Shown here piece after piece: positions 53,335 through 64,000 of a stretch of 64,000 bases of DNA; the stretch's first letter is position 1, and the number at the start of each line of letters is the position of its first letter. Under the pieces are notes generated by a model, which worked only from the letters and a program-made list of their open reading frames with translations, had not been told where the DNA came from and did not search any database. The position numbers were made by a program, and so were the translations under genes. Source of the stretch: Druceiella hillmani (taxonomy: Eukaryota > Arthropoda > Insecta > Lepidoptera > Hepialidae); assembly GCA_039881145.1 (NCBI GenBank), contig JAYKKI010000061.1, forward strand, positions 9,278,501 through 9,342,500, written 5' to 3'.

Positions 53335-55025
53335 ACATATGTATATTTAAAAAAATTGTCGATACAGTTGCTGATACAGCTACCGTGGCTGAATATGAGT
53401 ATGCAGAATTATTTTGCTATTCTTCTCTGTATATTTAGAACAGTTCCTTCCCGAAATTTTTTCCTTAGGTCAATAGATTTCTAATTTCCTTAACTTTGTG
53501 ACGCGGAGCATCTTAATAAATACTTTGTGACGATCGTATTTAACCCGGAAGTAATTTATTTTATGTCTTCCCACCGACGGTTGCACTCACAGTAACAATA
53601 AATTCAGTAACACATTTGTGTTATAACCTCTTGATGACAAACATGTATATCCTGGTCCAAAGCAGATGAGGGTAGGAGAATTACCAACTGATCGGAATTA
53701 GTATTCTGTTTGCTAACCGAGTCAACATCTAGTCTGCAACTTTTTGTCTCTATTTTTACGTATTTATTTGCCAATTATTGACTAAAAAGAGTATATAAAA
53801 GTATATCTGTTTGTTTTCATCCTCTTCTCTGCTTATTTTACGATAAGTAAAACTTGCTGCAGAAACTGAACTCTTTCGTTAGTAATTTGATTCTGGAATT
53901 TGCTAAGGTATGGTTATTGAGCAACCATACTCTATGTAACAAAAAATGGACGGTTTTATAGAGAATTATACGATCGATGAACTTCACTCATTCCACATAA
54001 AGAGCTGCAGTATATTCTTAATACTACATTCCGTTGTCAAATTAGTTATCTACCAACATCAAGGTAACTTCATTTATCACCGGAGTGTTAAAACGCCCTC
54101 TGTAGTCATCTGGCGGTTGTATTAAGAACGGATGAAAAGTTTAAATGTTCGGAGGAGTAAGGAATGTTATGAATTCTTCAAATCCTTTATATAGGGATTG
54201 AGAGTGTGAAGAGTATTCTGCTGTTTTTTGACTAAGCTTTGTTGTAGTCTGGATAATAGAAGCGTCTTACATTTGCTTCTTTTTTTATCTTCATAGAAAT
54301 TGATCTTTCGAAATTGATTTTTCTATTCGGATTCTGGTAATAGATTTTTAACTAAGTGATACCTCTGCCCCTGAACTATGAAGCATAAACCCATCTTCTG
54401 TCATTTGCTTTTCGTTAGGAAGCATTTGTCGTATGTAAGGTTATATAAATCCGAGGAACGGAACCCTAATAAGGATTTTAAAAGTTTGTTCAGATGTATT
54501 TTGTTTCTTGTAATAGTAATGTCAAGAAGGTAAAATATATTTTATTAAGTTTGTTTCATTTAGCATATTTATTAAAAGTCATTTCTATAACAGAATCAAT
54601 GAACGAGATTTGTTCTTTGATTTTATCGAAGTTCAATTCCTTATTGTTAACCATGTTCTTATTTTATAGCTTTAAAATGGGCATAAATTTGAGAATTTTT
54701 GTATACCTATATATACTATATATATATTTCTATATATATGGGTTTACCTGCCTCCTAATATTTTAGTAGCTTTATGTCGTTGTATATATATATGTTCATA
54801 CTATTTACTTGTTAGTATTTAGTCACCTCATGCATTTACTTATACCTGTACTTACCTGACTACCAAATAATATCTAAGTTGTTTCATGCCTTTATATGTA
54901 TCTATGTATATCTATCTACTTAGTTTGTTATTTGATTGCTTACGTCAAGACATGTCAACTGAATCCAATCTCGGTAAGTTTATTATTTATCAGTGAACGT
55001 TCCTCACACCACCTTCAGAATCTAC
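53335..55025. other. stretch without a recognised gene
   Basis: A TATA-like GAGTATATAAAAGTATATC (53790) precedes no recognisable gene and may mark an old LTR. The 90-codon frame at 54494-54766 is hydrophobic low-complexity sequence without a domain. Confidence 0.35.
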
Positions 55026-55029
55026 TTAT

Positions 55030-55760
55030 TTAGACAGGCAGTATCCCGTAGTACCAAGGTGTAAGAATTAGAGGTTAAAATTATATTGATTTATTCCACC
55101 GGGATTTTTTTAAGGGCAAAACTTTAGAGACTTTATTATTATATTGTCGTTATACCCATATCACTCAAACTCGATCACGCATCTATGCTTTTCATTGTTG
55201 AGGAAATATACGGCGTACTTTCAATTTCCATGGTTAAGTTACAAGAAATGTTTTATGAAATTACATTGGATAATTCAAATAAAAAAAGAATAATCTAAAT
55301 TGGTTGAAATCCCGAAGATTTAAGTTAACATACATGTAACAGGCCGTACTACTGCAGCATCAGGCTGAAGAAGTAAAATCCGGAGTTCAATGATAGAATC
55401 TTTGCTTGAGACGACAATATTATTTAACAACATCAGATCTTAAGTCTCACTATCTAGGTAGGTAATACCCCAGCAGGATGAGGATTGGGGAGAAGGTACG
55501 TGGAGTTTAGTGGTAGAGTACACAATACTAATTTAAAAAGAACGGATCCTTAAGCCTCAAGGTTCAGGCGGGCAGTATTCCTGAAGTAACAGAACTGAGG
55601 AGTTAGAACCTTGACTTCAATGACGGTCACTACTTGAAACTAATAACACTAATTTAAAAACAGCGGATCTAAAAGTCTAACGACTTAGGTAGGAAGTACT
55701 TCTGCAACATAAGGGATGAAGAGTTCAAATCTGGAGTTTAATGACAGTGTTTCTGCATCT
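55030..55760. repeat. diverged tandem array, about 110-120-bp units
   Basis: Units begin GACAGGCAGTATCCCGTAGT (55034), ACAGGCCGTACTACTGCAGC (55339), AGGTAGGTAATACCCCAGCA (55456), AGGCGGGCAGTATTCCTGAA (55567) and AGGTAGGAAGTACTTCTGCA (55688). Each is followed by a G-A-rich phrase, (T/A)GGAGTT(T/C)AATGA and AACGGATC. They are related units of unknown class. Confidence 0.75.
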
Positions 55761-55769
55761 GCTTCTCAA

Positions 55770-56351
55770 TGATTATTTTTAAATAATTTAATTCCACTTA
55801 ATGATCACTCTTACAATATTCTCGTAAAAGCAATTCAATATCATGTCCCATTTATATGTCTTTTGATCTTCATTAGTTTAGAAGACCCTCGTTATCCAAT
55901 AGATTTATAGATGCCATATATTTAGTTTTTTAAATATGAATTTTGGTCAATAATGGTGTACTTTTCATTTTGCTAATTACTTAATTTATTCTTTTAAAAA
56001 CGTTTTACAAGTAAACATCAAAATATTTTTCTCGAATGGAATTTTCCAGTAAATTGCAAAATATTGCATTATTTTCTTCACATATTTTACGCAGTGAAGG
56101 GAAGACATATCGATTTGGATCTTTGCTGTTGTAATATTATATTGCTTATTTATGTATTGAGTACGTTGAATAAGTAAGAGCAAACAGCATCATTTGAATT
56201 CTATCAAATAAATTAGAAATGACTGAAGAATTGGAGACCACCAGCACCCAATATTTTTGAGTTAGTGACTTCAGGTTAGTGAACACTTTTCATATTTATG
56301 GTGTTGTTGTAATCACCTTACGTAAATAATTAATTATACATAATTATAAAG

Positions 56352-56354
<3 letters not shown>
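55770..56354. other. AT-rich stretch without a recognised gene
   Basis: Chance frames only. Confidence 0.45.

Positions 56355-56414
<60 letters not shown>
56355..56414. repeat. (TA)30 microsatellite
   Basis: Uninterrupted TA dinucleotides between GTTAA and GTGATATAG. Confidence 0.97.
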
Positions 56415-56417
<3 letters not shown>

Positions 56418-58250
56418 ATATAGAGGAAGTCGTGGAATACGTTGTAGGAATACTGAATGATTTTTCTATCATCACAGACAAGGAGATAAATGATATTTAA
56501 TAAATAATTTATTGAATTAAAAGTATTTCTTGAAATATATTTTATAAAAACTTTCGGAATAATTTGAACAAAACCATTGCTAGCTTTTAGGGAGGATTCG
56601 TTTGATTTTTATTGGGTAGGGTCAAAACTATCATACCAGTGGAAGGCGAAGTGAATTTTTTTCATTTATTTTACTCAAACATTGTGCAACTTCATGTGAC
56701 TTGGTTGACTTTTTTAACACTACACTGATAATATTTAAGACAATATGCCAAGGTATTGAATAAGAGAACTGTTACGTGCAAGACACACTTAGTTCTTTTG
56801 CTGGTAGATACTAAGTAGGTATATCTAGTTTAAGCAAATCAAAATAAATTATGTTTAATAAAAGTAGTTGTGTCTTTACATATAATTTTGTTAAATTGAA
56901 ATTATTTTATGGAATATTTTTAGTTTAGTAATAATAAAAGAAAAATATTATTTCAGCATAGCGTATTGTCAAGTGTCATTTGGGCCTTTATTCAACAATC
57001 CGATAACAGTTTTCTTACAAATTTCGTGTTTGATCACGTGTAGGAAACTAAAATTAAATCATCAAGTTTTGTGAGTTGGCATATAAAATGTCTGAGAAAG
57101 AGGAAATTAAAAAAAAATTATAATCAATTATAATTTAGTATAAAAATTGGAAATATTTCTCATGTTTCATAAGTTTATGTTCATAGAATTTTATGAACCT
57201 TATCCTATCGTCAGTTCTTCCGTAGACAGGCGACCGAATGAAGTAGCCACAGATCAGTTACATTAAAATATATGCAAACCACATAATCCAGAAACTTTCA
57301 TCAAATACTTTAAGCAAGAAGAACCAATAAGTTTAAAAAAAGAAATTAAAATTATTTATTTGAAACAAGTGGGCCGTCTGCACTTGAATCGACTTATTAG
57401 TAACGGAAGTTGGAAACAGTTTTTATGTAGTTATTTACGTGGATACTTTTCACTTCGATACTCGTAACTTCGATAACTTATTAAATTGAATCATCCATAT
57501 TTATCAACACCGAAAATTTCGTTGAATAAGAGGAAAACATAATTAAAAAAATAAAACGGCATAGCTGCAACTAAAGAGAGAAAGCACGGCGAGTGAAATT
57601 TCATTATTTCCACTTTGGCACTTTAACTTTTATTAAAAAATTACAAGTAATATTAGTGTTAAAGTCGTAAATCAAGACAAAACGTTAATCGTATATTTTA
57701 TTTAATGTTGCCCTATTTCTTAGATTTGACTTTGCCAATGCACAGTTGTGTACTTAGCATACATTGTTATAGGCCATAGACTAACCGTAATAAAAAAAAA
57801 ATAGCCTTACTTGAAATATACTTAAAGTTTATTGGAAATTTTAGGAAAACAACACTTCACACATTTCACCGGTTTCGATATTTTTTTTAAATAATTGAAC
57901 ACATAAGTCATATTGTCGAAAAAAAGACTATCGATGCATTTTACATAGGTAGTGATTTTTTTGATACGATTTTGAATTAATTAGGAATATGAGACCTAGT
58001 TTTAATGTGTCAACACCTCGCATTTGACTGCACTGTAAAAAGTGGTCTTTTTTAATTTGGTTCTCATATTTAACTAATTGTAAGTCTGTCAAATATTTAG
58101 TATAAATTCTTTATAGAAAAGCAAATAATATGGTACTTTCCTGTTTGTTACTACACTGTTGAACAGTTAGTTCCATTTTTTATTTTTTTAGTTATTAATT
58201 AGTAATAATAAAGGAAAATATAATAATATTATAAGACATTAAACAATAAA
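56415..58250. other. AT-rich stretch without a recognised gene
   Basis: No motif, repeat or long frame identified. Confidence 0.45.
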
Positions 58251-58251
58251 T

Positions 58252-58253
<2 letters not shown>

Positions 58254-58349
<96 letters not shown>

Positions 58350-58350
58350 A
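58254..58350. repeat. compound (TA)n AA (TA)n (CA)n microsatellite
   Basis: TA runs at 58254-58300 and 58303-58339, then about six CA units. Confidence 0.96.
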
Positions 58351-58691
58351 AATGTTGGTTAAATGGTGTAGCGACAATTTGAATTCTTTTCTGAAATTTA
58401 AGACAATGTATAAAACGTTTTATACTTATTACTGAGGTATACTTTATTTTTTAATTACAAAATTATTTTGATTTTCAACATGTTCTGGATCATAATGTTC
58501 AGTATGATCAGTTATATTTTCTTAAAAATAATATTCGTATTCATTAAAGAATAAGTCGTACCTCGTCTCGTCTTATCGCTTTGATGACGCCAAGCGACGC
58601 CCGGTGAGCGCATACTAAAGGATACTTAAACTTTATATTAATATTGAAATAGTATATTTTGTGAAGAGGAGATAAAATGAAAAAAAATATA

Positions 58692-59122
58692 TATCATCAT
58701 CATCATCATCATCATATATATTAATACTCTAAGGTTAAGATGTTACTATCCCTTTTTAGAAAAAACCTCACAACTAATCCACATAAATTATGTATCATTT
58801 TATAGATAATTGCTTGCTCTACCGGCATCCACAACTAAAAAATTTATTATTGCTATTGTTTTTGCAAATTAATTAATTATTAAAATTATATACACAAAAC
58901 AGCAATGCTGCCATCTAACGGCTCAACCTCAATATGATTGACGGTCGGTAAAATTTTTGTTTAATTTCAAATCCACTCACGTATAAATAAAGTGGTGCTT
59001 TAGCTCAATGCTTTTGATACTTGCGCCTCTATATGTCAATTTTAGTAAAATATTTGTTTGATCTGTCATCTGAGCTTCATAATGGAATAAATAATGCAAA
59101 GACTTCGCACGGGTCACGCTAG
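58692..59122 (+). mobile_element. Helitron-like non-autonomous element (3' end clear, 5' end uncertain)
   Basis: The right end reads GACTTCGCACGGGTCACGCTAG followed by T, the form of lepidopteran Helitron 3' termini (CTAG|T). Upstream lies sequence of the sort found in such elements (AAATAAAGTGGTGC..GAGCTTCATAATGG). A (CAT)n tract at 58695-58716 may be near the start. No helicase or Rep coding is present. Comparable ends occur at 24183 and 26106. Confidence 0.45.
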
Positions 59123-59129
59123 TATTAAT

Positions 59130-59850
59130 TAATACATTATAAATTATTATCTCAGGAACTCACAGAAACTTACTGTTTGCTTCACTGATTTAACCACATC
59201 AGTTTTGGAATAACGTGGGTAGTAATACGAATGGCGTCCCTAGAATAATGATGAAGTACAAAAATAGATGGAAGACGGTGAGAGATTATTTTGATGCAAT
59301 TGATATACCTATGATATTTTGTACATGCATTATGCATGGAAGAGAGCATTGGATAACGGAAAACAAGAACGAAATTAGTAAATTTAATGCAATTATAATA
59401 AGATCACGAGCAATGTAATCACAACAAAAATATAAATATTCGATGGAAGCGTAAAGTCAAAGAAATTGTGAGTGTAGCGATGAAAAAGAAAGCCAAAATG
59501 GAAAGTCGAATCACACCATGTACGAAGGGTGAAAAAAAATAAATGCCAAAAGAGTAATACATGAAAATAATAAGCGGGTAAAGGAAAGGGGGACGACTGG
59601 AAAGTAGTCGGTAAACAGAACTCATCAGATTCCAAGGATCGTAAAGCAAGGAGCAATAACAATAACAGAACTCATTTGAAAGTGACTGAATGGAATATTT
59701 CAGATTACGAGTATACGGCTTTTGAACAACGCTACACGCTCTATCATTGCGGGAGATGGTGAAAAAAAATTATATATATCTTAAACACTGAAATGTATTT
59801 TTTTTTCTAACAATAAATAAAATTCAAAAATATAATTGAATTATTTACAA
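59130..59850. other. stretch without a recognised gene
   Basis: Frames at 59215-59418 (plus) and 59393-59662 (minus) have no recognised domain. Confidence 0.4.
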
Positions 59851-59859
59851 ATTGTTGGT

Positions 59860-62097
59860 GCGAACAGAGTGCTATGGTGCATTAGAAACTAGTCGTACGT
59901 CGCTGAATGATAATTTCATTGAATAATTGTTTATAAGGTATAGCAATTGCAAATAACTCTGATGAAATTACTACTTTGAAATGCAAATTTGTAAAAATGT
60001 TTTATAATTGTAATATAATTTCATTTTTTGATTTATGTATTATTTGTGTTGCTCATAAAGCATCGTTTTTGCAGCGCTACATATTCCGGCCTTGTTAGCT
60101 CTTATTGTAAAAAAATATAATTAAATTAAAAAACACTACTATAGTAAATACGATATAGCATGGCTGCAATCTTTCTGTAATGCGCGCGTTACTTATATAG
60201 CCTTTTGGCGCAGAACATGTCAATAATTTCTAGCATATTGCAAATAATTATCATAGCATGAACAAAATTATGCAAAATTTGTGTATATCCGAAAAATGTT
60301 AATTATAAAAAAGCGATACTTCGCTTCCCGCTCAATTAATAACAATAATAATATCAAGATAGTTACAATACAAACTTTATAATGACGTACATATATGTAT
60401 ACAAAAAAATATACAATAAACATATGCGTATATATGATGACCTTCTTCAGTTTGTTTTCTTCAAAAGAGTTGACCAAACAAAATAAACAATTTGTCAATC
60501 GGCAGAACTAATCCGACTCGCGGTCTTTTTACCACATCTGTTTCTTTGTTAACATATTTTGTAAAGTACTACAAAAAATATAGATCTATCGAAGCATCAT
60601 TAGGAAGTGCTTTTATGATAAATACATTCAGATAAAAATGGTCAATAAGAAATCCTAGAAATTTGAGACCAATGGAGACAAAGACTGTTAAAGGATCATA
60701 GCCATTGTAGTCTTCACTACATACAGAATCACATCAATCCAAATATCTTCCAGCATGATTATATTTTTTATGTTAACTTCATAATACTACATCAAGAAAG
60801 TCGTTAAGAAATACGGAAGAGTAAAAATAGTAACATGATTGAAAATAACTTCCAACTAAATAGTATTAAAGTGGTAAACGATTTCATAAAATTTTTTTAT
60901 GAAATCGTATTATATTTCTTAACATTTTGTTCACAGTTTTAAAATGCCAGAAAGCCATTGCACAAAAACAATTTTTCCCCGTATATATCCGTATTTAATT
61001 TATTATTCGAAATTTGTATATTTTGTAGTCCAAAATATACAAGTGTCATATTTATCCATTTCAAGAGTAATCGTTAAAATAATTTGTTATGAGTTAGACA
61101 TTTTCATTCAAATCGAGCTTCGCGTTCCGTGTATCTAAATATTATTCTTATAATGTTATATCAGCGGTCAATAAAATAGGGGCATTTGTTTTTGTCCTTT
61201 GTACTGGAGTATTTACGCGTATTGAATAATGCACACACATAAAAAACGCTCGCATATTTGCAAGCGTTAGCGTACCTACACGCATACGCATACATGGAAA
61301 CATGCACGTACAAAGCCAAACGAACATGTGTACACATGCACAGATTTGATAACCTTGAGAGTAATATAAAAACAATTATGTAAATAAAACACAATACAGA
61401 CAGTAAACATATTATGAAAGCATTAATCTTTCTTGGGCAACCGTTGCTGTTGTGCTAACAAAATTAATTTACGTTGAAGCTGTTATAAAATAATTTTTTT
61501 GAAAAAAGCAGTTTCATGTAAATTATGTATTAACTGTAGTAGAATTAAAACCACACACCTTTCTCTATTTATTTGAGCAATTCTTCGTGAAATTGGAACT
61601 GACAAGTGCGAGGGGTCGTAACTTTGCAAGAAATGTTTCTACCACTTTTCCAATCATTATTAAACAAAGAAATTAATAACGTGTTCTATTTTAGTAAAAT
61701 TTACTTTCATTTGAAAAATTGTAAAAAAATTCAATATAATTTTCCCAATAAAAAATTTCTGATTATTCTCTTGTAAATCTAAAGAAAGCAAATTGATCGT
61801 TTGTAAATTTCATTTGTCATCATCTTTCTAATATAGGGATGAAAATATCAGAACAATGCGAGTGCATAAGCGTACCCGATGACTACGCCATTTTATTTAA
61901 TATTGAATTTTCTTGCACATTTTATTTTTGAATTATGCTGGTACGACAGTTAAGTTTCAACATACGGAATAATTAAAAATCTTATTGTTCTATTATTTTT
62001 ACAGTAATTTTAAAGGACATTAGACAAAAAATATTGAAATTTCGAAATGAATCCGAATTACAAATTCGTTCACCTGTCTTCTCAATTGTATAACTAC
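59860..62097 (+). repeat. duplicated 5' region of the right-hand UGT
   Basis: Matches 23340-23780 and 25070-25150 in its left part, 8700-8830 and 9950-10230 in its middle, and 10650-11100 and 26360-27180 in its right part. It keeps the uninterrupted state at two places where the 27.4-kb copy carries insertions (about 60250 and 61810). A 13-bp hairpin (60878-60908) is local to this copy. Confidence 0.65.
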
Positions 62098-62316
62098 TGC
62101 GTGGCATGTTTCTCCAAATACTGAGTGGTAATACAAACTTTACTATTGTAAATATAGAAAAAGCGTTTGCACTCTAAACACACTGCAGTTATTATCCTAA
62201 CATCTGCAAGAATAAATAAATCGAAAACGTAAAATGCTAGGAATTGTATTACTAGTAGCAACACACCGCACACAGCACATTAGTCTTGCGATCGTTAGTG
62301 CTGAGTAACGCATAAA
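62098..62316 (+). promoter_or_regulatory. promoter and 5' leader of the right-hand UGT
   Basis: CTGAGTGGTAATACAAACTTT, a TATA-like GTAAATATAGAAAAA (62148-62162), GCGTTTGCACTCTAAACACA (62163) and CTGCAGTTATTATCC follow the family order. The leader ends GTAACGCATAAA directly before ATG. The start site is inferred from conservation. Confidence 0.65.
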
Positions 62317-63165
62317 ATGTGTAAAAATTATTCTTTTATTTTATGTTTGACCGTGAGTACATTAAGTGTCAGTGTCCACAGTGCAAGAATATTAGCAGTG
62401 TTTCCAACACCATCTCTCAGTCACCAAGTTGTGTTCCACGCATTGATAAAAGCGTTAGCGAAAAATGGTCATCATATCACACTAGTCACGCCAGATCCTG
62501 TCGAACCGAGTGTGGACTACCAAAACATGACTCAAATAAATCTCCATGATATAACGTACAAACTGTTTTTAGAAAATTTGGATGTAACTAATGTTGGATT
62601 TACGTCAAATGGTGATTTCACTGCTATTCTATCTCAGTTTTACCGGACCATGGTACAAGTCGTTGATGGCCAGTTTCGATCATCCGCTGTGAGAAAATTG
62701 ATAAAATACCCTGACGTACATCAGTTTGACCTTTTTATTGGTGAATATTTAACACCTGAGGTTTTTGCATTCGCCGATTTATACAAAATTCCTTCGATTG
62801 GCGTAAACTCGTTTCAACAATTTGAATTTCAATTCGAAATGATGGGTAATCCAACCCATCCTTGTCTCTATTCTCATGCCTTTTCCACAGGCATAGGATT
62901 CGCTATGACTTTTTTGGAGAAATTGTCTATCTTTTATTATTCATTAAAAGTAGATTTCCTGTTGCGATTTGAACATTTTATCAAAAAAGAAAACTTAGTG
63001 AAGAAACATTTTCCATTAAGACATGTAAATATGGGAAAATTAATGAAAAGTGTCGATATGGTGTTCGTTAATTCGGATTCTGTATTTAGCGGAGCGAGAC
63101 CTAATGTCCCGCAGATCGTATTTTTGGGAAATATGCATTTCAAAGATGAATTAGCGCTTCCTGAG
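62317..63165 (+). CDS. UDP-glycosyltransferase, first coding exon (gene continues right of window)
   Basis: 283 codons, the same length as the exon at 27406 and about 80% identical to it by eye. Signal peptide residues 1-23 end SVHSA; RILAVFPTPSLSHQVVF follows with the catalytic-position histidine (H36). FDLFIGEYLTPEVFAFADLY, NPTHPCLYSH and ARPNVPQIVFLGNMHF are conserved. It ends GAG|GTGAGT in phase 0 (donor at 63166), matching the other copies. Exons 2-4 are not in the remaining 835 bases. Differences cluster in the signal peptide and in acceptor-facing segments (for example 101-121 and 210-225), as expected for paralogues with different substrates. The frame is intact, so a functional gene is likely. 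Confidence 0.9.
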
Positions 63166-64000
63166 GTGAGTCACATTTTTTTATAAAATATAGTGTATAA
63201 ATGTTTATGGGTTTTTTGTAAATATTTTTCACCCATGTTTATTATAATTTTTTTGTGAAATTACATTGATAATTTAAAAATTGAATAGTTGGTATATTTC
63301 CTCACGAACTGGTTTTGTTTAATTTTTCGTCAGTTATACATTTTCAATTTTGGTTTCTATGTTATTTTTTAATTATCCAATGATGAAGAAACCTACTCAA
63401 CTAAATAAAAGTACAATTTAATGTAAGTATGTTTAATATATAGGGGGTATAATATACATATTTATTCATAAATTTATGTATTTTTAAAAAAAATTCAATG
63501 TCCCATTTTCATTAATGATAGTAAAAAACGTCTAAGAATGTTTAGTTAACCACATAAACTTTTTTCATGGTTACGTAATAGTTTGCAAAGTTAAATAATC
63601 AATTAGCTAATCATATTTTATTAAATTGTCAAAATATACTAAAATGTTGCTCAATTACGTATTCTAATGCTCTCAAGATTAATGACCTTTCAAAAAAATT
63701 ATGACATAGAGAAGAGGACGTCGTAACAGTGAATAAGTAAATTTGGGAGAAACGAGCCCAATTTCCTGATTTTCAGAATAATAATATGTCAAAATTTTCC
63801 ACGGCCAAAAATTCTCACCTGAAAGTATAAGATTATAATGAATTTTTCGAAACAATTTTAAGACTAACGTTCAATAATTTTTTCAGCAAAATAAAATAGA
63901 CCTGTAAAGTACGGGTACAATGTTCATTATAGAGAGTCTGTACATTTTGAGTATTCATAAAAAATAAACATTAATTCTTTCAACATTATAGTTTTTTAAA
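63166..64000 (+). other. start of intron 1 of the right-hand UGT
   Basis: AT-rich, no exon 2 motif such as SYLDxSKNGV in any frame that I could see. It runs to the window edge. Confidence 0.6.

Noticed and set aside
54494..54766. 90-codon hydrophobic frame as a small membrane protein
   Set aside because: Low-complexity AT-rich translation, no promoter, no homologous copy.
58695..58716. CRISPR-like array
   Set aside because: The repeated CAT units are a simple trinucleotide microsatellite with no spacers.
62343..62549. Overlapping plus-strand frame inside the UGT exon at 62317
   Set aside because: It is the other frame of the conserved exon; the same shadow appears in the pseudogene.

Overview
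This is an AT-rich, intron- and transposon-laden piece of an insect nuclear genome, most probably a moth or butterfly. The evidence is a cluster of four-exon UDP-glycosyltransferase (UGT) genes with phase-matched splice sites, plus decayed R1-like and RTE-like LINEs, hAT, Tc1/mariner-type and copia fragments, Helitron-like termini ending in CTAG|T, and many long TA microsatellites. No prokaryotic gene, tRNA, rRNA or CRISPR array was seen.

The conserved content is one UGT family. A minus-strand first exon (1125-1976) lies at the left end and its remaining exons fall outside the window. On the plus strand there are two broken first exons (relic from 4493; pseudogene from 11321), one intact first exon (27406-28254), a single set of exons 2, 3 and 4 (43370-43592, 44436-44655, 46907-47159), and another intact first exon (62317-63165) whose later exons are beyond the right edge. 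Joining 27406-28254 to the three later exons gives an uninterrupted 514-residue UGT: signal peptide, acceptor-binding N-terminal half, UDP-sugar signature, C-terminal membrane anchor and short basic tail. Intron 1 is about 15.1 kb.

The first exons were copied together with their 5' flanks. A shared promoter/5'-leader block precedes all five first-exon copies, and a sixth piece of the same flank, without an exon, sits downstream of exon 4 (about 48.16-48.69 kb). Several plus-strand first exons with their own promoters upstream of one exon 2-4 set recalls the vertebrate UGT1A layout. Here only one upstream first exon looks usable, so this is either a decayed variable-first-exon locus or the result of dispersed partial duplications.

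Other regions: a 143-bp satellite at 1-930; LINE relics at 5.3-6.3 and 37.3-38.0 kb; a foldback element with target duplications in two copies (14.3 and 26.7 kb); a possible piggyBac-like remnant at 19.4-20.1 kb; a composite insertion at 23.8-26.1 kb; a decayed hAT transposase at 31.6-32.5 kb; an RTE relic at 34.1-35.4 kb with an 87-bp duplicated piece; a 101-bp tandem array at 39.1-40.0 kb; a decayed DUF4817-type transposase at 49.6-50.5 kb; a copia Gag remnant at 51.5 kb; a repeat array at 55.0-55.8 kb; and a Helitron-like end at 59.1 kb. Most open reading frames other than the UGT exons look like chance or transposon debris. All homology statements are from reading by eye; no database search was made.
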